Assembly (NCBI RefSeq): GCF_963678635.1
Contig: NC_087069.1
Location: 15,970,660 to 16,034,659 of the forward strand
Direction: 5' to 3'
Source: Symsagittifera roscoffensis
Lineage: Eukaryota; Xenacoelomorpha; Acoela; Convolutidae
Length of the DNA: 64,000 nucleotides
Shown here: positions 1-9,400 of the stretch, in pieces
Numbering within the stretch: position 1 is the first letter of the stretch
Layout: every line of letters begins with the position of its first letter
Translations under genes and position numbers: made by a program
Notes under the pieces: model-generated
The model's input: the letters and a program-made list of their open reading frames with translations, nothing else
Databases searched by the model: none
Told to the model about the DNA's origin: nothing

Positions 1-490
1 GGACACTATACAAAGACAATCAATTGATCAAAATTTAAGAAAACTTGCAGAAACCGCAGGATTTGCAGACATATACACTCCAGATTACAGCGGATATTTT
101 AAAGATATTAAAGATTAAAAATATTTAAACGGCGAAAAATACAGACCACAAGATATTTCACCCATAAATATTTTCAGTTTTGTAACCCTAAAGAACGAAA
201 TACTCGCTTTTCTAGGATGGCCCTACTACATCTTAGAACGATTGACTATCTTATACGCTACGTTTAACTTTATAGGATTTCTTTTCTCACTACTGAAAGG
301 AATCTATAATAGCTGCGCTATGCACACACAAGTCAACCGCCAAGCAAGTGTAGCACGCATATTATTTGCAGGATTTTTTGGAATATTTTCATCATCCATA
401 AACAAAATACTTCCAGACGCACAAATCAAAGAATATAAAACAAAACTAGCCACAAGACCAAATACATATGACGAGAACACAATAACGTAG
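1..490 (+). pseudogene. C-terminal remnant of a membrane protein, possibly envelope-like, cut by the window edge
   Basis: One forward frame reads as protein-like sequence from the window edge to about 490. It carries two hydrophobic stretches: one around the ATG at 242 (TILYATFNFIGFLFSLL) and a second near 340-400 (ARILFAGFFGIFSSSI). They are separated by a short polar loop and followed by a charged tail, the layout of the membrane anchor and cytoplasmic end of a surface glycoprotein. Its place just before another virus-like ORF suggests the 3' part of an old retroelement or virus copy. It is broken. I recognise no family, and the envelope idea is inference from hydrophobicity only. Confidence 0.35.
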
Positions 491-732
491 ATACAACACC
501 TACAGCACCACAAGTTCCAGCCCTACCACAAAATCATCCCTTATCCCTATTTCCAGAAAATTTCGAAATTTAGCAATCACAAATAATCCCAGTTTTCGAC
601 CACATTCAATACACAGCCCTATCCAACATATAACGACAAATCATTTACAAAATGATAGTACATACGAACAAATTAGAGAACAACCCCACACCACCACTTT
701 TCAATCTCAAAATAATCATTTTTTAGCACACG

Positions 733-1842
733 ATGAGCCGACAACTTGGATCCCTCCACCGTTCAAGTTCCCACCCAGCAAATCTCCAAAACCCAGTTCC
801 CATTATACCACTTTTCGCTTTCCCCCCACCTGATTTTGTAATTAACATACCATCCAGCACGAGTTCAGACACTAACTCAGACGCTTCAGTTTTTCGCACA
901 ATTTCACAATTTAATAATTCAGACCTTGAAACTCCCGACGAATTTGCCGAACCCTCTCCTTCCATTTATTCCCAAACCAACCCCTCTACTTTTTCGCAAC
1001 CCTCTTTCCAACCCATCAATGTCAGTCAACCACTACCATCCCATTCCACTCCCTCTTATGCATCCCAAGTTACCCTAACGTATAGTTCATCCCCTTCAAA
1101 CCGTTCAGCTAACAATTCCCCAGATGTTCCACAAATTTCCCCAGAACTAGATAATTATATAACACTCCAACAACAAATGATCCATCCACACACCCTTACC
1201 ATAAATCACCTATCCTCCATGACATCATCATCCGGCCCACCAACACCAACACCACTATCTGAATATGCCCAATCTTTAACACAATCATGCACCTCCACAG
1301 AATCATCAACTAGCACTAACAGAGCTTATCGCACTTTCAAAAGAAAATTCCCAAATCATCCCTTCACGACTAAACCAGGCACAGCTAAGGAATATATTGA
1401 TCACCCAAAACATAAAAATACCAACCAATTTCTGCAAACTAACCTACCATCATTCCCTCAGTACACCTTAAATACACCTACCACTAATGACGACATCACG
1501 AATTTTGTTGACGAATATGTCTTAATGCCAACACTTCATTGGACATCATACTATCACTATACTAACCCCCTTTACTTACCACTATTTAATACCACAACTG
1601 ATAACGAACAATGTAAAAATATGCTATACAGACTAACAACAGCACTAACACTACAACAATTCACATACATAGGATTCAAAAAGTTATTAAAAGAATACAC
1701 CGCACCCCGCGCTAACGACTTCACTATTGAATATTACGATCACAACATCATACGACCTAACAAAGACCTCTTTTTAGATGATGACCGCTTTACAACTAAC
1801 GGAAAAATTCTTCATCTCAACACCATATATATTTACACTTAA
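733..1842 (+). CDS. Ser/Thr/Pro/Asn-rich ORF of unknown function (fossil element?)
   Basis: An open frame of 369 codons starts at an ATG. About the first 200 residues are low-complexity, rich in Ser, Thr, Pro, Gln and Asn. The remaining 170 or so look folded, with many aromatic residues (for example HWTSYYHYTNPLYLPLF) and a positively charged lead-in (RTFKRKFPNHPF). A disordered N-terminus with a basic, aromatic C-terminal domain would suit a nucleic-acid-binding structural protein, but nothing identifies one. The coding strand is rich in A and C and poor in G, like the sequences on either side, so it probably belongs to the same decayed element. No function is assigned. Confidence 0.4.
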   Translation: MSRQLGSLHRSSSHPANLQNPVPIIPLFAFPPPDFVINIPSSTSSDTNSDASVFRTISQFNNSDLETPDEFAEPSPSIYSQTNPSTFSQPSFQPINVSQPLPSHSTPSYASQVTLTYSSSPSNRSANNSPDVPQISPELDNYITLQQQMIHPHTLTINHLSSMTSSSGPPTPTPLSEYAQSLTQSCTSTESSTSTNRAYRTFKRKFPNHPFTTKPGTAKEYIDHPKHKNTNQFLQTNLPSFPQYTLNTPTTNDDITNFVDEYVLMPTLHWTSYYHYTNPLYLPLFNTTTDNEQCKNMLYRLTTALTLQQFTYIGFKKLLKEYTAPRANDFTIEYYDHNIIRPNKDLFLDDDRFTTNGKILHLNTIYIYT

Positions 1843-2464
1843 TATTTTTGATAAAAAACACGACCACATCATTTCAGAAGCCCTCATTAATACACAAGCC
1901 TATCAAAGCTTCCAAGATAAATTTGATTTATTCACACTAACCTTTCACTTCCTTACACCGCAGGAACGAGATCTGCACTGCTCTCACGATTTTATGTAAC
2001 GCACTAAACAAACACATACTTATACATATTATCGTTTTATTCAAAATCACTTCCATCTACACACACCTTCACGACAACCCCACCAACGTTTTCAATTCAT
2101 TAACTCAAAATACACATCACCGTTTTTCCTTAACTTCACTTATTGTATCAAAAATACTAACCTTCACGGCATCCTCCGTAACTACGATCCCGTCCACCAA
2201 ATGTATATATTTTGCCCCATCATCAATGCTTTCCAGGACAAAGAAACCCGACCCTTCCTCATCCCGCACGAATTCCTACAACCCATCGAAATCCCAATCC
2301 TTGAATTTATACATAACACTAAATATAACCACAAACTTTATAACTTAATTCAAAACACACCTCATGAATTTGCAGTCGGCACCGAAGAACTAAATATCAT
2401 CAAAGCACTTCAATTGCTTTGGCCACTGCTCGAAACTATACTAGCTCATTCGTATACTAGCTAA
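1843..2464 (+). pseudogene. Further decayed coding sequence of the same element
   Basis: The stretch after the Ser/Thr-rich ORF stays protein-like in base composition and contains short open frames. The longest, at 2201-2464 (87 codons), holds aromatic and hydrophobic sequence such as FAVGTEELNIIKALQLLWPLL. It looks like a worn continuation of the upstream coding region rather than an independent gene. No family is recognised. Confidence 0.3.
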
Positions 2465-3360
2465 ATTACTAATATCATCAGAACTAATTCAATACCTCTT
2501 TCCCCACGGCTTTTTCCCTGAAGATTAAAATAAGTATAATTAAAAATATATTCACTAATAAATATAAAGTTACTAACCATTCTTGATAATTTTTCATTTC
2601 ATTTTTCTAGCCCTCTCACCACCATCATCTACAAAATGAAAAAAGACAAAAAAATAGAAAACTTTTAGAAACTAGAATTCATCAAATTTATTTGCTAAAA
2701 CAATTTTGATAAAACAATTCCCATAATCTAAACTCTTCGCACTACATAATGTCTAAAAATTCATAAAATTGTAATAAATTAATATTTAAATTTTCCCCCA
2801 CCAAGCAGTAAACTTACATACGATGAAAATTTATAACTTCAAATTCCCCCAAATGTAGTAAAATTCAAAATTCAAGCAGTAAATTTATAAATTGTTAAAG
2901 CAGTACTAACCTTTTCTGTCATTCGCACAAGGATTCTGTCCAAACTCGCACAGCTCGCCCACGAAGAAATGTTTAAAATAATGATTTTGTGTTCCAAGCT
3001 TTCAATAACAACAACTCTCACTAATGACAACAAGTTTCCAACTTTCCTTTAACCCGGTTGGAATGGAATTATACACTATACTAAACTAACCAACGCAAGT
3101 GACTAAACACCACAAATCATAAAATAACAGCATGAATAAGAAAAGATCACCAACGGTACCCAAACCGGATTAACCCAGCTTAAAACTGGATAATTTATTC
3201 TTTTGAAGACTATTTCAAAGTCAACGAAAGAATTAATAAAACACAAAAAAGATGAAAGACAAACCCATACCAAAAACAATTCGATTTTTGAAAAAAGGAC
3301 ACAACCATAAGCAACATAAGAAAACCCAGAAAAACCCACCATATAATGTTAACACAAAAC
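2465..3360. other. AT-rich non-coding stretch
   Basis: AT-rich sequence with many A runs and no convincing coding frame on either strand; the open frames in 3103-3439 lack any protein-like pattern. It could be the 3' untranslated or LTR part of the element at 1-2464. No matching second copy is visible in the window, so this cannot be shown. Confidence 0.3.
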
Positions 3361-3437
3361 AGGACCCACCAGAGAGGACGTCCTGAGCATGCTCTATAGC
3401 CGGCCTAACCCACCGCGCTACACCACGCTTTGTGACC
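3361..3437 (-). repeat. tRNA-like promoter segment, possible SINE head
   Basis: On the minus strand, TAGCGCGGTGG followed by GTTAGGCCGG closely fits a pol III A box and the typical start of tRNA-derived SINEs. A weak B-box candidate follows about 35 bases later around the palindrome AGGACGTCCT. No cloverleaf can be folded convincingly, so it is not a functional tRNA gene. Only one copy is seen here, so SINE status rests on the A box alone. Confidence 0.3.
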
Positions 3438-3866
3438 ACACTTCTATTTTTAATAAGAGGTACTCAAGGGTGAGTAACTCTTCAAAATAACTGAACTAAA
3501 ATAAAAAGCTTTTGTGAAAACAATTAACCAAGATCATAACTAAAAAACAATTAACAAAATTATAAAAAGTAAATCATAGTATGCAGTATATAGATCATAC
3601 ACAACAACAAAGACGAACATCCAAAGACTAGACGACCCTATCACAACCTACATGCCGCACACAATCACAACTCAAAGGATTTAGAGTACGACTTGACTTC
3701 GCAGCAAAGGACTTCATTGAATCAGACCAATGGCCACCTCGATGTTCAAGTATACGTACAGATCGGATTAACAAGGCATCCCTTCCAAACACGAATTTCA
3801 CGCCATTCCCAGACGAGGTTGATCACAAACAACCCCCCACTAATGCAAGCAGAAATGACATAGCAG
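3438..3866. other. Unassigned flank left of the giant element
   Basis: Nothing recognisable. It runs up to the outer edge of the left LTR, which begins TGTAACATTCGCC at 3867. The last bases before the LTR (AGCAG) resemble the ATCAG after 28955, but this is too short and imperfect to call a target-site duplication. Confidence 0.4.
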
Positions 3867-4437
3867 TGTAACATTCGCCCGGAAGATACATATCGACGGA
3901 TAACAAAACTAAGTCTTAAGACGACTGGCTAGCGTCTAAACAGAGCTTTGCATGTTTTTCACCGTCTCTACCAAGCCAGTACTTTTCGGTGGTCTTTTCC
4001 AACATCGGGTCGACAAAAACGTTACTGTTCTCCGGCTTCGACCAGAACGCTCAAATTAACTGAATTACATGCAAAATAGTGAGCTCATGGCTGGGTATCA
4101 GTATCCCCAGACCACGAGGTCACTCCTAAAAACAGGGCTACTACTTATTATATTACTATTGTTTTTGTTCAGTAGATAAAAATCATCATCTCCATCGAAG
4201 ATGGATCAACCCTTTCCCCCCTTATTTCTAGCTCCTCATTCTTGTCAAAACGAATTAAGATCTTAATTAAATTCAAGTCAGGACATGACGGGATGCTAAA
4301 AGTTTATCAGAGTTAATAAAAATCTCCGTCCCGAGACCCTTCCGGATTCTTGAATCCGCCGAATCAAGCTCCTTAATCTCAAGTTCACGATAACTCGGAA
4401 GGCTGGTTTTCACCCTTCACCGTTGTTCGCAACGGCC

Positions 4438-4469
4438 TTGCAACTATTGTAACAGCACAATAGTTGCAA
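4438..4469. repeat. 13-bp inverted repeat with 6-base loop in the LTR
   Basis: TTGCAACTATTGT at 4438-4450 and ACAATAGTTGCAA at 4457-4469 are perfect reverse complements around AACAGC. The same structure is kept in the right LTR at 28094-28125. Just upstream, CCGTTG-TTCG-CAACGG (4420-4435) forms a second perfect small hairpin. In the transcript these could be stable stems near processing or packaging signals. Confidence 0.8.
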
Positions 4470-4793
4470 CTCGGAAGTCCTCTGCTGTTCTGTAGTTCGT
4501 TGTTGCTTTTTAGTCTCGATTTTCGTACTGTTCGCAATCGCAGATAAAAGTTGTTCTGTTTTTTCACTCGTTTTCTGCTAAAATGGCCGTTTTTGCATTT
4601 CTCAGAAATGTTACGTCATCACTTCGAAAATTTGAAATTTTAAAATACGGAATATCTTGACCTTCACCGTTTGGCTAAACGTTCCAATAACGTCCTTAAT
4701 TCTCAAAAACCACCAATCCGGAAGGCTTGCTGCTAAAATTCCGAATTCTGCAGAGACTGCATTTTGACATTCTGGTCGAATGTCACATACTCC

Positions 4794-4806
4794 CCGGACA
4801 GTCCGG
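4794..4806. repeat. CCGGACAGTCCGG palindrome in the LTR
   Basis: A perfect palindrome of two 6-bp arms around one A, embedded in ACTCCCCGGACAGTCCGGTC and also present in the right LTR at 28451-28463. Its left half shares CTCCCCGGACA with the four CTCCCCGGACAA copies in pol, suggesting a common nucleotide signal. Confidence 0.7.
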
Positions 4807-5506
4807 TCAATGTCCTCATTGAATCGCGCAATGTTCATAAAATGGTTACAGTGCCATCGAACAGAATTTACAAAATGCACGAAAATACTCTTATCCACGT
4901 CACATCAACTCACTGCAGAACATAAATGGCATCATACTACATCACTATAGCCTTCAAATTCTTTCATTAATCTGCACATTGAGAATATAACCTAAGATAA
5001 AACATGTTTTCTGACTTCCAGTGTCTATGTCCCGATTAAAACTTTTTCTCTTAGATTTAAAAGATGTTGGCTTGCAGGACAGTCCTGCCAACCAACAAGC
5101 TAAAATTATCCTACTATGCTCCTTCCCTTCGGAAATCTTGCTTGTTTATTGTCCTGAATATTAAAACTAAGAAACTTTGTGGTTAGAAATAACAATGCAC
5201 CAACCTCCCTCTTCAAGAGATTACTCAAGTCTTTCATATCACCACAAAGTGATCAGTTTTCTTAAGTGATTAAAAACAATCATTCAGGCTGGAATATTTA
5301 AATATACTCTTTTCTCAAGCCTCTCTAAATAAATAATAAGTGTCTCTAAAGCCACTTCTGCTAAAATCAAAATGCAAATTTATAAATGCAACAATTTCAG
5401 AACTCAACAAAATGTTTCAGTTTTCAATTACAACTTGGTTGCTTGGTTTCTCACTTGAGTTTTTCACACACATAAAACAATTCTGAGTTTTAACTCTTCT
5501 CCATCA

Positions 5507-5540
5507 TTCCTTTGTTCTCTTCTTTTTCTTTTCGTTTAGA
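5507..5540 (-). promoter_or_regulatory. Candidate polypurine tract for plus-strand priming
   Basis: The minus strand reads GAAAAGAAAAAGAAGAGAAC followed by AAAGGAA, an almost pure purine run ending right before TGATGG. In LTR elements such a tract lies immediately upstream of the 3' LTR. It sits 55-88 bases after the stop of the last accessory ORF, the expected position. It implies an LTR edge at 5506. Confidence 0.55.
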
Positions 5541-5594
5541 AGTTCTAAAACTTCTAAATTCTTCTAAGTTGCCTCTTGTTTTCTCGACCATTCG

Positions 5595-7808
5595 TCAATG
5601 TTCCATTTCCTCCTCCTGCGATGCTGACTCCGCGCTTTCGGTTTCCGTGTCTTGTAGCACGTCGTTGACTATCTTGACGCTGTTGGAAGCCGTCCTCCAA
5701 CACTTCTGCTCTTCTACCCTCTGTTTACAGCAAGGTAGGGGATCCACGTTGGATTCTCTGTTTCTACAGAAGCTGTTGTGGAGACACAACGTCACGTTTC
5801 TCTCCAAATCTTCTTTCAGCATCTCTGCCTTCTCATTTCCACTACGCTCACTCGTTCTGGAAATTCTTTTCACAGCGGTGGTCACTGCATTCCGATGAGT
5901 CACGAAAGCTCGCTTGAAAGCTCCTGCCCCAATGTCCAGCTGATATTCACTGTACACTCTGCCATGTTTCGACATATGCTTTTTCGCATACTCGTACAAC
6001 CACGCAGTCATGTTAGCTCTGAACCATGGCATCAATCGTTTCCTCGCCCATATCTTTTTCACTTCCATCGGAATATTCAGAACTTTACACATTGTCTCGA
6101 AAAGATCTAAATCTTTTAGACAATTCAATTTCTGCAATTGTTCTCTCGTCGGTGCCTCCTGTCTATTGTTTTCTCTCACATGAGCTTCCAGCCATCGTAT
6201 CGCCATCATAACTCCCACTATCACTATTGTTACGGGCTGTGATGAATCTGGTAAACCCATGGAGAGCAGCTCTCCAGAGTCCCAGATCAACATCAGATTA
6301 CTACGCTTGGGATACCACCAGGTCTGCAACAAGCAGTGGCAAGGAAACTCATCATGCGTCAACATGATGCTCCTCCAATTACTTTTTCCCGAAGCTTCCA
6401 GCAATGGTTCCACTTCCATCATCACTCGGTGGATCTCATCATTCTCATCTACTGCATTGTAATCTGTGACAGTTGATCCTCTCTGCTTCTGTTTTTCAAA
6501 GTCACTGAAGTTCCCGCTCACATATCCCATGAACTTCTTTCCCAATATTGACTCCAACTCTTCTTTGGTTCTCTCTGGAACTGCTGAGAAAATCTTACAC
6601 AGTAACTCGTAAGACTTTTCAGACATTCTTGCCAACCTCACGCACTTCGGCACTGAAAAGGCTTGATCCACAATCGTTCTTGTACTCTTCACGTCCACAG
6701 CTACGAAATGTACAGGATACCTGCTCTTGCACATTGGAGCCAATGTTGAACCCACCAAATATCGTGCTCCTGCTGGTCTACAATAAGTTTCGCTGTGTCT
6801 GATGTTCATTTCTGTTTCAATTGCCTCCCTCCATTTTCCTATGTACTTCTGCTCAGTCTGCAGAACTCCTGGGAATACTTCTACGCTGATGGCTGTGACC
6901 ATCTCATGTTTCTGTTCTAGATTCAATAGTGACTCTAAAGAACCAAACATGCTGTAGAATCCTAGTGCAGTCACTAGATTCACATCAGTTCCTCCATGGC
7001 AATCTGCTATCAGTTCCGTTTCCGTTCTTGTTTTCATCACTACATTTCCAAACAATACTGTCAATTGCTTATGTTGCTTCTCCAGAGTTTTCACACAGTC
7101 TAAACTTCCACAAACGTGACCCTCCAGTCCACAGACTTCCGCCAGACAGCTACCAGGTTTGACCCAGTCTTCTGGTCCCCAGCCAGGCAACTCCACTTTA
7201 TCTTCTCCGTTGCACTTAGAGGCTGTTATCATCACATTATATATGATGTTAAGGTCACGTAGGTTACAGTCTGCACTCAGTTCCCCCTGTACGTCTTGTG
7301 TCGCACGTAATATTGAGTCAGCGTTGGGACTAGGACACCATGATGGCCTCATCAATTCCCACACTGCCATCAAGCTCGTTCTCAGTACTTCATCTGAGAA
7401 TCCCAACCCAAACTCCACTCTCTTGTCGGATTTTGGTACTGAAGGTGCAGTCACCTCCTCCTCCAAGACCAGTCCCAATTTGGCCTGTGGATTGTTAACG
7501 CTCTTGATCGTTACAATTCTGGACGTCCAGAATCTTAGTAACACCGCCTGCTCGTAATCGAAGAAGCAATCACGTATGTCTTCACTCAGGAAAGGATTGT
7601 ACGCTATCCCTATGATCCCAGATACGTAGCTATATGACTTCTTCTTGATCGGTCCACAGTATTCACTGGATTTCGGCAATGCTCCCATAGATTCTTTAGT
7701 GAGTCTCAGCTCCTTGTTTGAGAATCTCCTGATCTCATCTATCTTTTTCATGGGTTCCAGTTCTTCAGGTTCTTTCATGTTCACCCTCATCGGTTTACTT
7801 TGCTGCAT
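5595..7808 (-). CDS. Orphan accessory ORF, about 737 residues
   Basis: Open frame on the gag-pol strand, last before the 3' LTR. The frame stays open to 7832 with a TTG, but the first ATG is at 7808 (MQQSKPMRVNMKEPEEL), so I start there. No signal peptide or clear transmembrane segment is seen; a moderately hydrophobic patch (VTIVIVGVMMAIRWL) lies near residue 540. There are many Cys residues, some in pairs (CGLEGHVCGSLDC near 240). The C-terminus is acidic and Ser/Glu-rich (TETESAESASQEEEMEH). I recognise no domain. It follows the previous ORF by only 27 bases, consistent with one polycistronic message or trans-splicing. It is intact at full length, which argues it is maintained by selection. 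Confidence 0.7.
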   Translation of the reverse strand: MQQSKPMRVNMKEPEELEPMKKIDEIRRFSNKELRLTKESMGALPKSSEYCGPIKKKSYSYVSGIIGIAYNPFLSEDIRDCFFDYEQAVLLRFWTSRIVTIKSVNNPQAKLGLVLEEEVTAPSVPKSDKRVEFGLGFSDEVLRTSLMAVWELMRPSWCPSPNADSILRATQDVQGELSADCNLRDLNIIYNVMITASKCNGEDKVELPGWGPEDWVKPGSCLAEVCGLEGHVCGSLDCVKTLEKQHKQLTVLFGNVVMKTRTETELIADCHGGTDVNLVTALGFYSMFGSLESLLNLEQKHEMVTAISVEVFPGVLQTEQKYIGKWREAIETEMNIRHSETYCRPAGARYLVGSTLAPMCKSRYPVHFVAVDVKSTRTIVDQAFSVPKCVRLARMSEKSYELLCKIFSAVPERTKEELESILGKKFMGYVSGNFSDFEKQKQRGSTVTDYNAVDENDEIHRVMMEVEPLLEASGKSNWRSIMLTHDEFPCHCLLQTWWYPKRSNLMLIWDSGELLSMGLPDSSQPVTIVIVGVMMAIRWLEAHVRENNRQEAPTREQLQKLNCLKDLDLFETMCKVLNIPMEVKKIWARKRLMPWFRANMTAWLYEYAKKHMSKHGRVYSEYQLDIGAGAFKRAFVTHRNAVTTAVKRISRTSERSGNEKAEMLKEDLERNVTLCLHNSFCRNRESNVDPLPCCKQRVEEQKCWRTASNSVKIVNDVLQDTETESAESASQEEEMEH

Positions 7809-7835
7809 GTCCAACAATGCTAGCAAGAACAAGGC

Positions 7836-9284
7836 TTACGTTCGCTCATCGCCTTCCCTCAACATTTTAACACAACTGTTTAATGCAGGTACTGAAATCT
7901 GTTCTATCAGGAATCGAATGAAACAGAGAGCATCTCTCCGCTTCGCACACGCTACTGCTGCTCCCTCCTGGACTATCAGATCCCTGAGACTCGTCATAAG
8001 GAACACCTTTTCTTCTTTTGACCTCTTTCTTTCTTCTGAGTCGTATTCTTCGCGAGTCAGTCCCATCATGCACCAGGCGAACCTGAGTTGTAACTCTGTC
8101 CTTACGTAAGGTACTGCCACGAGAGCATGTATTCTTGGCGTAGTCCTCATTTCTTCTTCGAAGTACCTCAACACTACTGCTTTCCATGGAAGGCTCACTA
8201 ACTGCTCGATCGTTTCCGCCTGTACGTCAGACGACGCCAAAGTTCCGTACGCCTTCTGCTTGAGGGTGGTGCCTTGCAACATTGTTTCTAGATAACCCTC
8301 CATGGCTTTTTCTTCTTCCAGGGCCATTACATGCCCTCTAGCCGAGTTTCGGTATTCCAACATCTCCATGTATCCACCGGTGGGTTCATCTATCGACACT
8401 GTTTCAGACATTGTTAGTCTGTTGTACTCCACTGGTGTAAGTTGTCCGGCAACACTTCCCTTTCCATGATTCATGGGAGATGGCTTGAAATCCCTCATTT
8501 TACTCTCTCCACATTGACTGAGTATTTCCATTTCTAAAGTCGCTCCAGTCAGAGTGCGGTCACTCCTTTTGGATTTATAACCGGTTGACTTTATTCCTGC
8601 CATGAGAATGGGTGGCACCATCGCTATATCAGTTAGTATTATATCTGTGCCAGACAATTGATAATCACCTTGCCCCAAATCCATGACTTCCTCGACTCGT
8701 TTTCTTTTCGCTGAGTTCCCAGCTTTCATCGATATTTCCGAGTCTACTTTCGTCTTTCCAATCCTCCTCGGCATCACTCTGCTGCCTAACTTCATTTTCA
8801 TCGCATTGATTTTATCAATCACCATTTTCGATCGTATCGTCCCTCTCCTGGTTCTTGACAGATACACCACCTCTCCTTCATTGTCCTGCGGTGTCATCTT
8901 GATGGCAGAATTCGCTTCACTCTCATCAGTGGCTGAGTCGATCAATAACTCACTCAGTCTCCCTTCACACTCATCAAGCTTGTCAAGTACCTCCCTCATC
9001 AAGGGTTGATTGAGACCTGTTTTGAGAATGGACTGGGTCCCATAGCTCTGAATCACAGTCCAGACTTCTTCCATGAACGCCACTTTGTCCAGCTTACACC
9101 CCGTCCTACGCTCGTGGTCTCGGTGGTGTACTTCCCATTCTTCTTCGGGCAGCGTTCCCAAGAAAGGTACTCTGGCTGAAGCCTCTATTCTTCTTCTCCG
9201 AGGTGATTCCATGAGGATTCTTTGATCGTTATTTCTTGAATTGCCAGGAGAGCTGCTCTCCGGCAAATTCCGTTTCATTTCCAT
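7836..9284 (-). CDS. Orphan accessory ORF, about 482 residues
   Basis: Open frame between the SGNH-domain ORF and the 737-residue ORF. The first ATG is at 9284 (MEMKRNLPESSSPG); the open frame continues upstream without an ATG into the end of the previous ORF. The N-terminus is polar with Ser/Pro and Arg clusters (ESPRRRRIEA). A basic middle section has a nuclear-signal-like run (SAKRKRVEE). The last 150 residues look helical and folded, with a charged helix (REEYDSEERKRSKEEK). No membrane segment and no recognised family. The basic clusters would allow nucleic-acid binding or nuclear entry, but this is only suggestion. Confidence 0.65.
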   Translation of the reverse strand: MEMKRNLPESSSPGNSRNNDQRILMESPRRRRIEASARVPFLGTLPEEEWEVHHRDHERRTGCKLDKVAFMEEVWTVIQSYGTQSILKTGLNQPLMREVLDKLDECEGRLSELLIDSATDESEANSAIKMTPQDNEGEVVYLSRTRRGTIRSKMVIDKINAMKMKLGSRVMPRRIGKTKVDSEISMKAGNSAKRKRVEEVMDLGQGDYQLSGTDIILTDIAMVPPILMAGIKSTGYKSKRSDRTLTGATLEMEILSQCGESKMRDFKPSPMNHGKGSVAGQLTPVEYNRLTMSETVSIDEPTGGYMEMLEYRNSARGHVMALEEEKAMEGYLETMLQGTTLKQKAYGTLASSDVQAETIEQLVSLPWKAVVLRYFEEEMRTTPRIHALVAVPYVRTELQLRFAWCMMGLTREEYDSEERKRSKEEKVFLMTSLRDLIVQEGAAVACAKRRDALCFIRFLIEQISVPALNSCVKMLREGDERT

Positions 9285-9400
9285 AAAGGCTGACGGAGGC
9301 TCCAGTGTCGAGGTGCCTTCATCCAGCTCAGTCGTTTCCAACGTATCCGCATTGTTTTCAAGATCACTGAAGATGTTGAAATCCAGGCTGGAGGTTCCTC

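Larger units (their letters stand above)
3867..5506 (-). repeat. 3' LTR of the giant element (left copy)
   Basis: Bases 3867-5298 match 27523-28955 almost perfectly. Read on the minus strand the LTR ends in ...GTTACA. Its start probably lies beyond the matched part: at 5506 the minus strand reads TGATGG directly after a purine-rich tract, giving a TG...CA LTR of about 1640 bp. The right copy would then lack its outer 200 bases or so. The extension from 5299 to 5506 is inference. Internal features include a UUCG-type hairpin (4420-4435), a 13-bp inverted repeat (4438-4469), the palindrome CCGGACAGTCCGG (4794-4806) and one copy of the leader motif (4335-4348). Confidence 0.85.

Noticed and set aside
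3862-3866. AGCAG / ATCAG (28956-28960) as target-site duplication of the giant element
   Set aside because: Five bases with one mismatch beside an LTR end that is probably clipped; chance is a sufficient explanation.
4611-4898. 95-codon sense-strand frame inside the giant LTR, repeated at 28268-28555
   Set aside because: It exists twice only because the LTRs are nearly identical. The frame begins at GTG, the first ATG leaves about 75 codons, and the product has no recognisable pattern.
5595-7808. Envelope gene of the giant element
   Set aside because: Position after pol would fit, but there is no signal peptide, no clear membrane anchor and no cleavage site; called an orphan instead.
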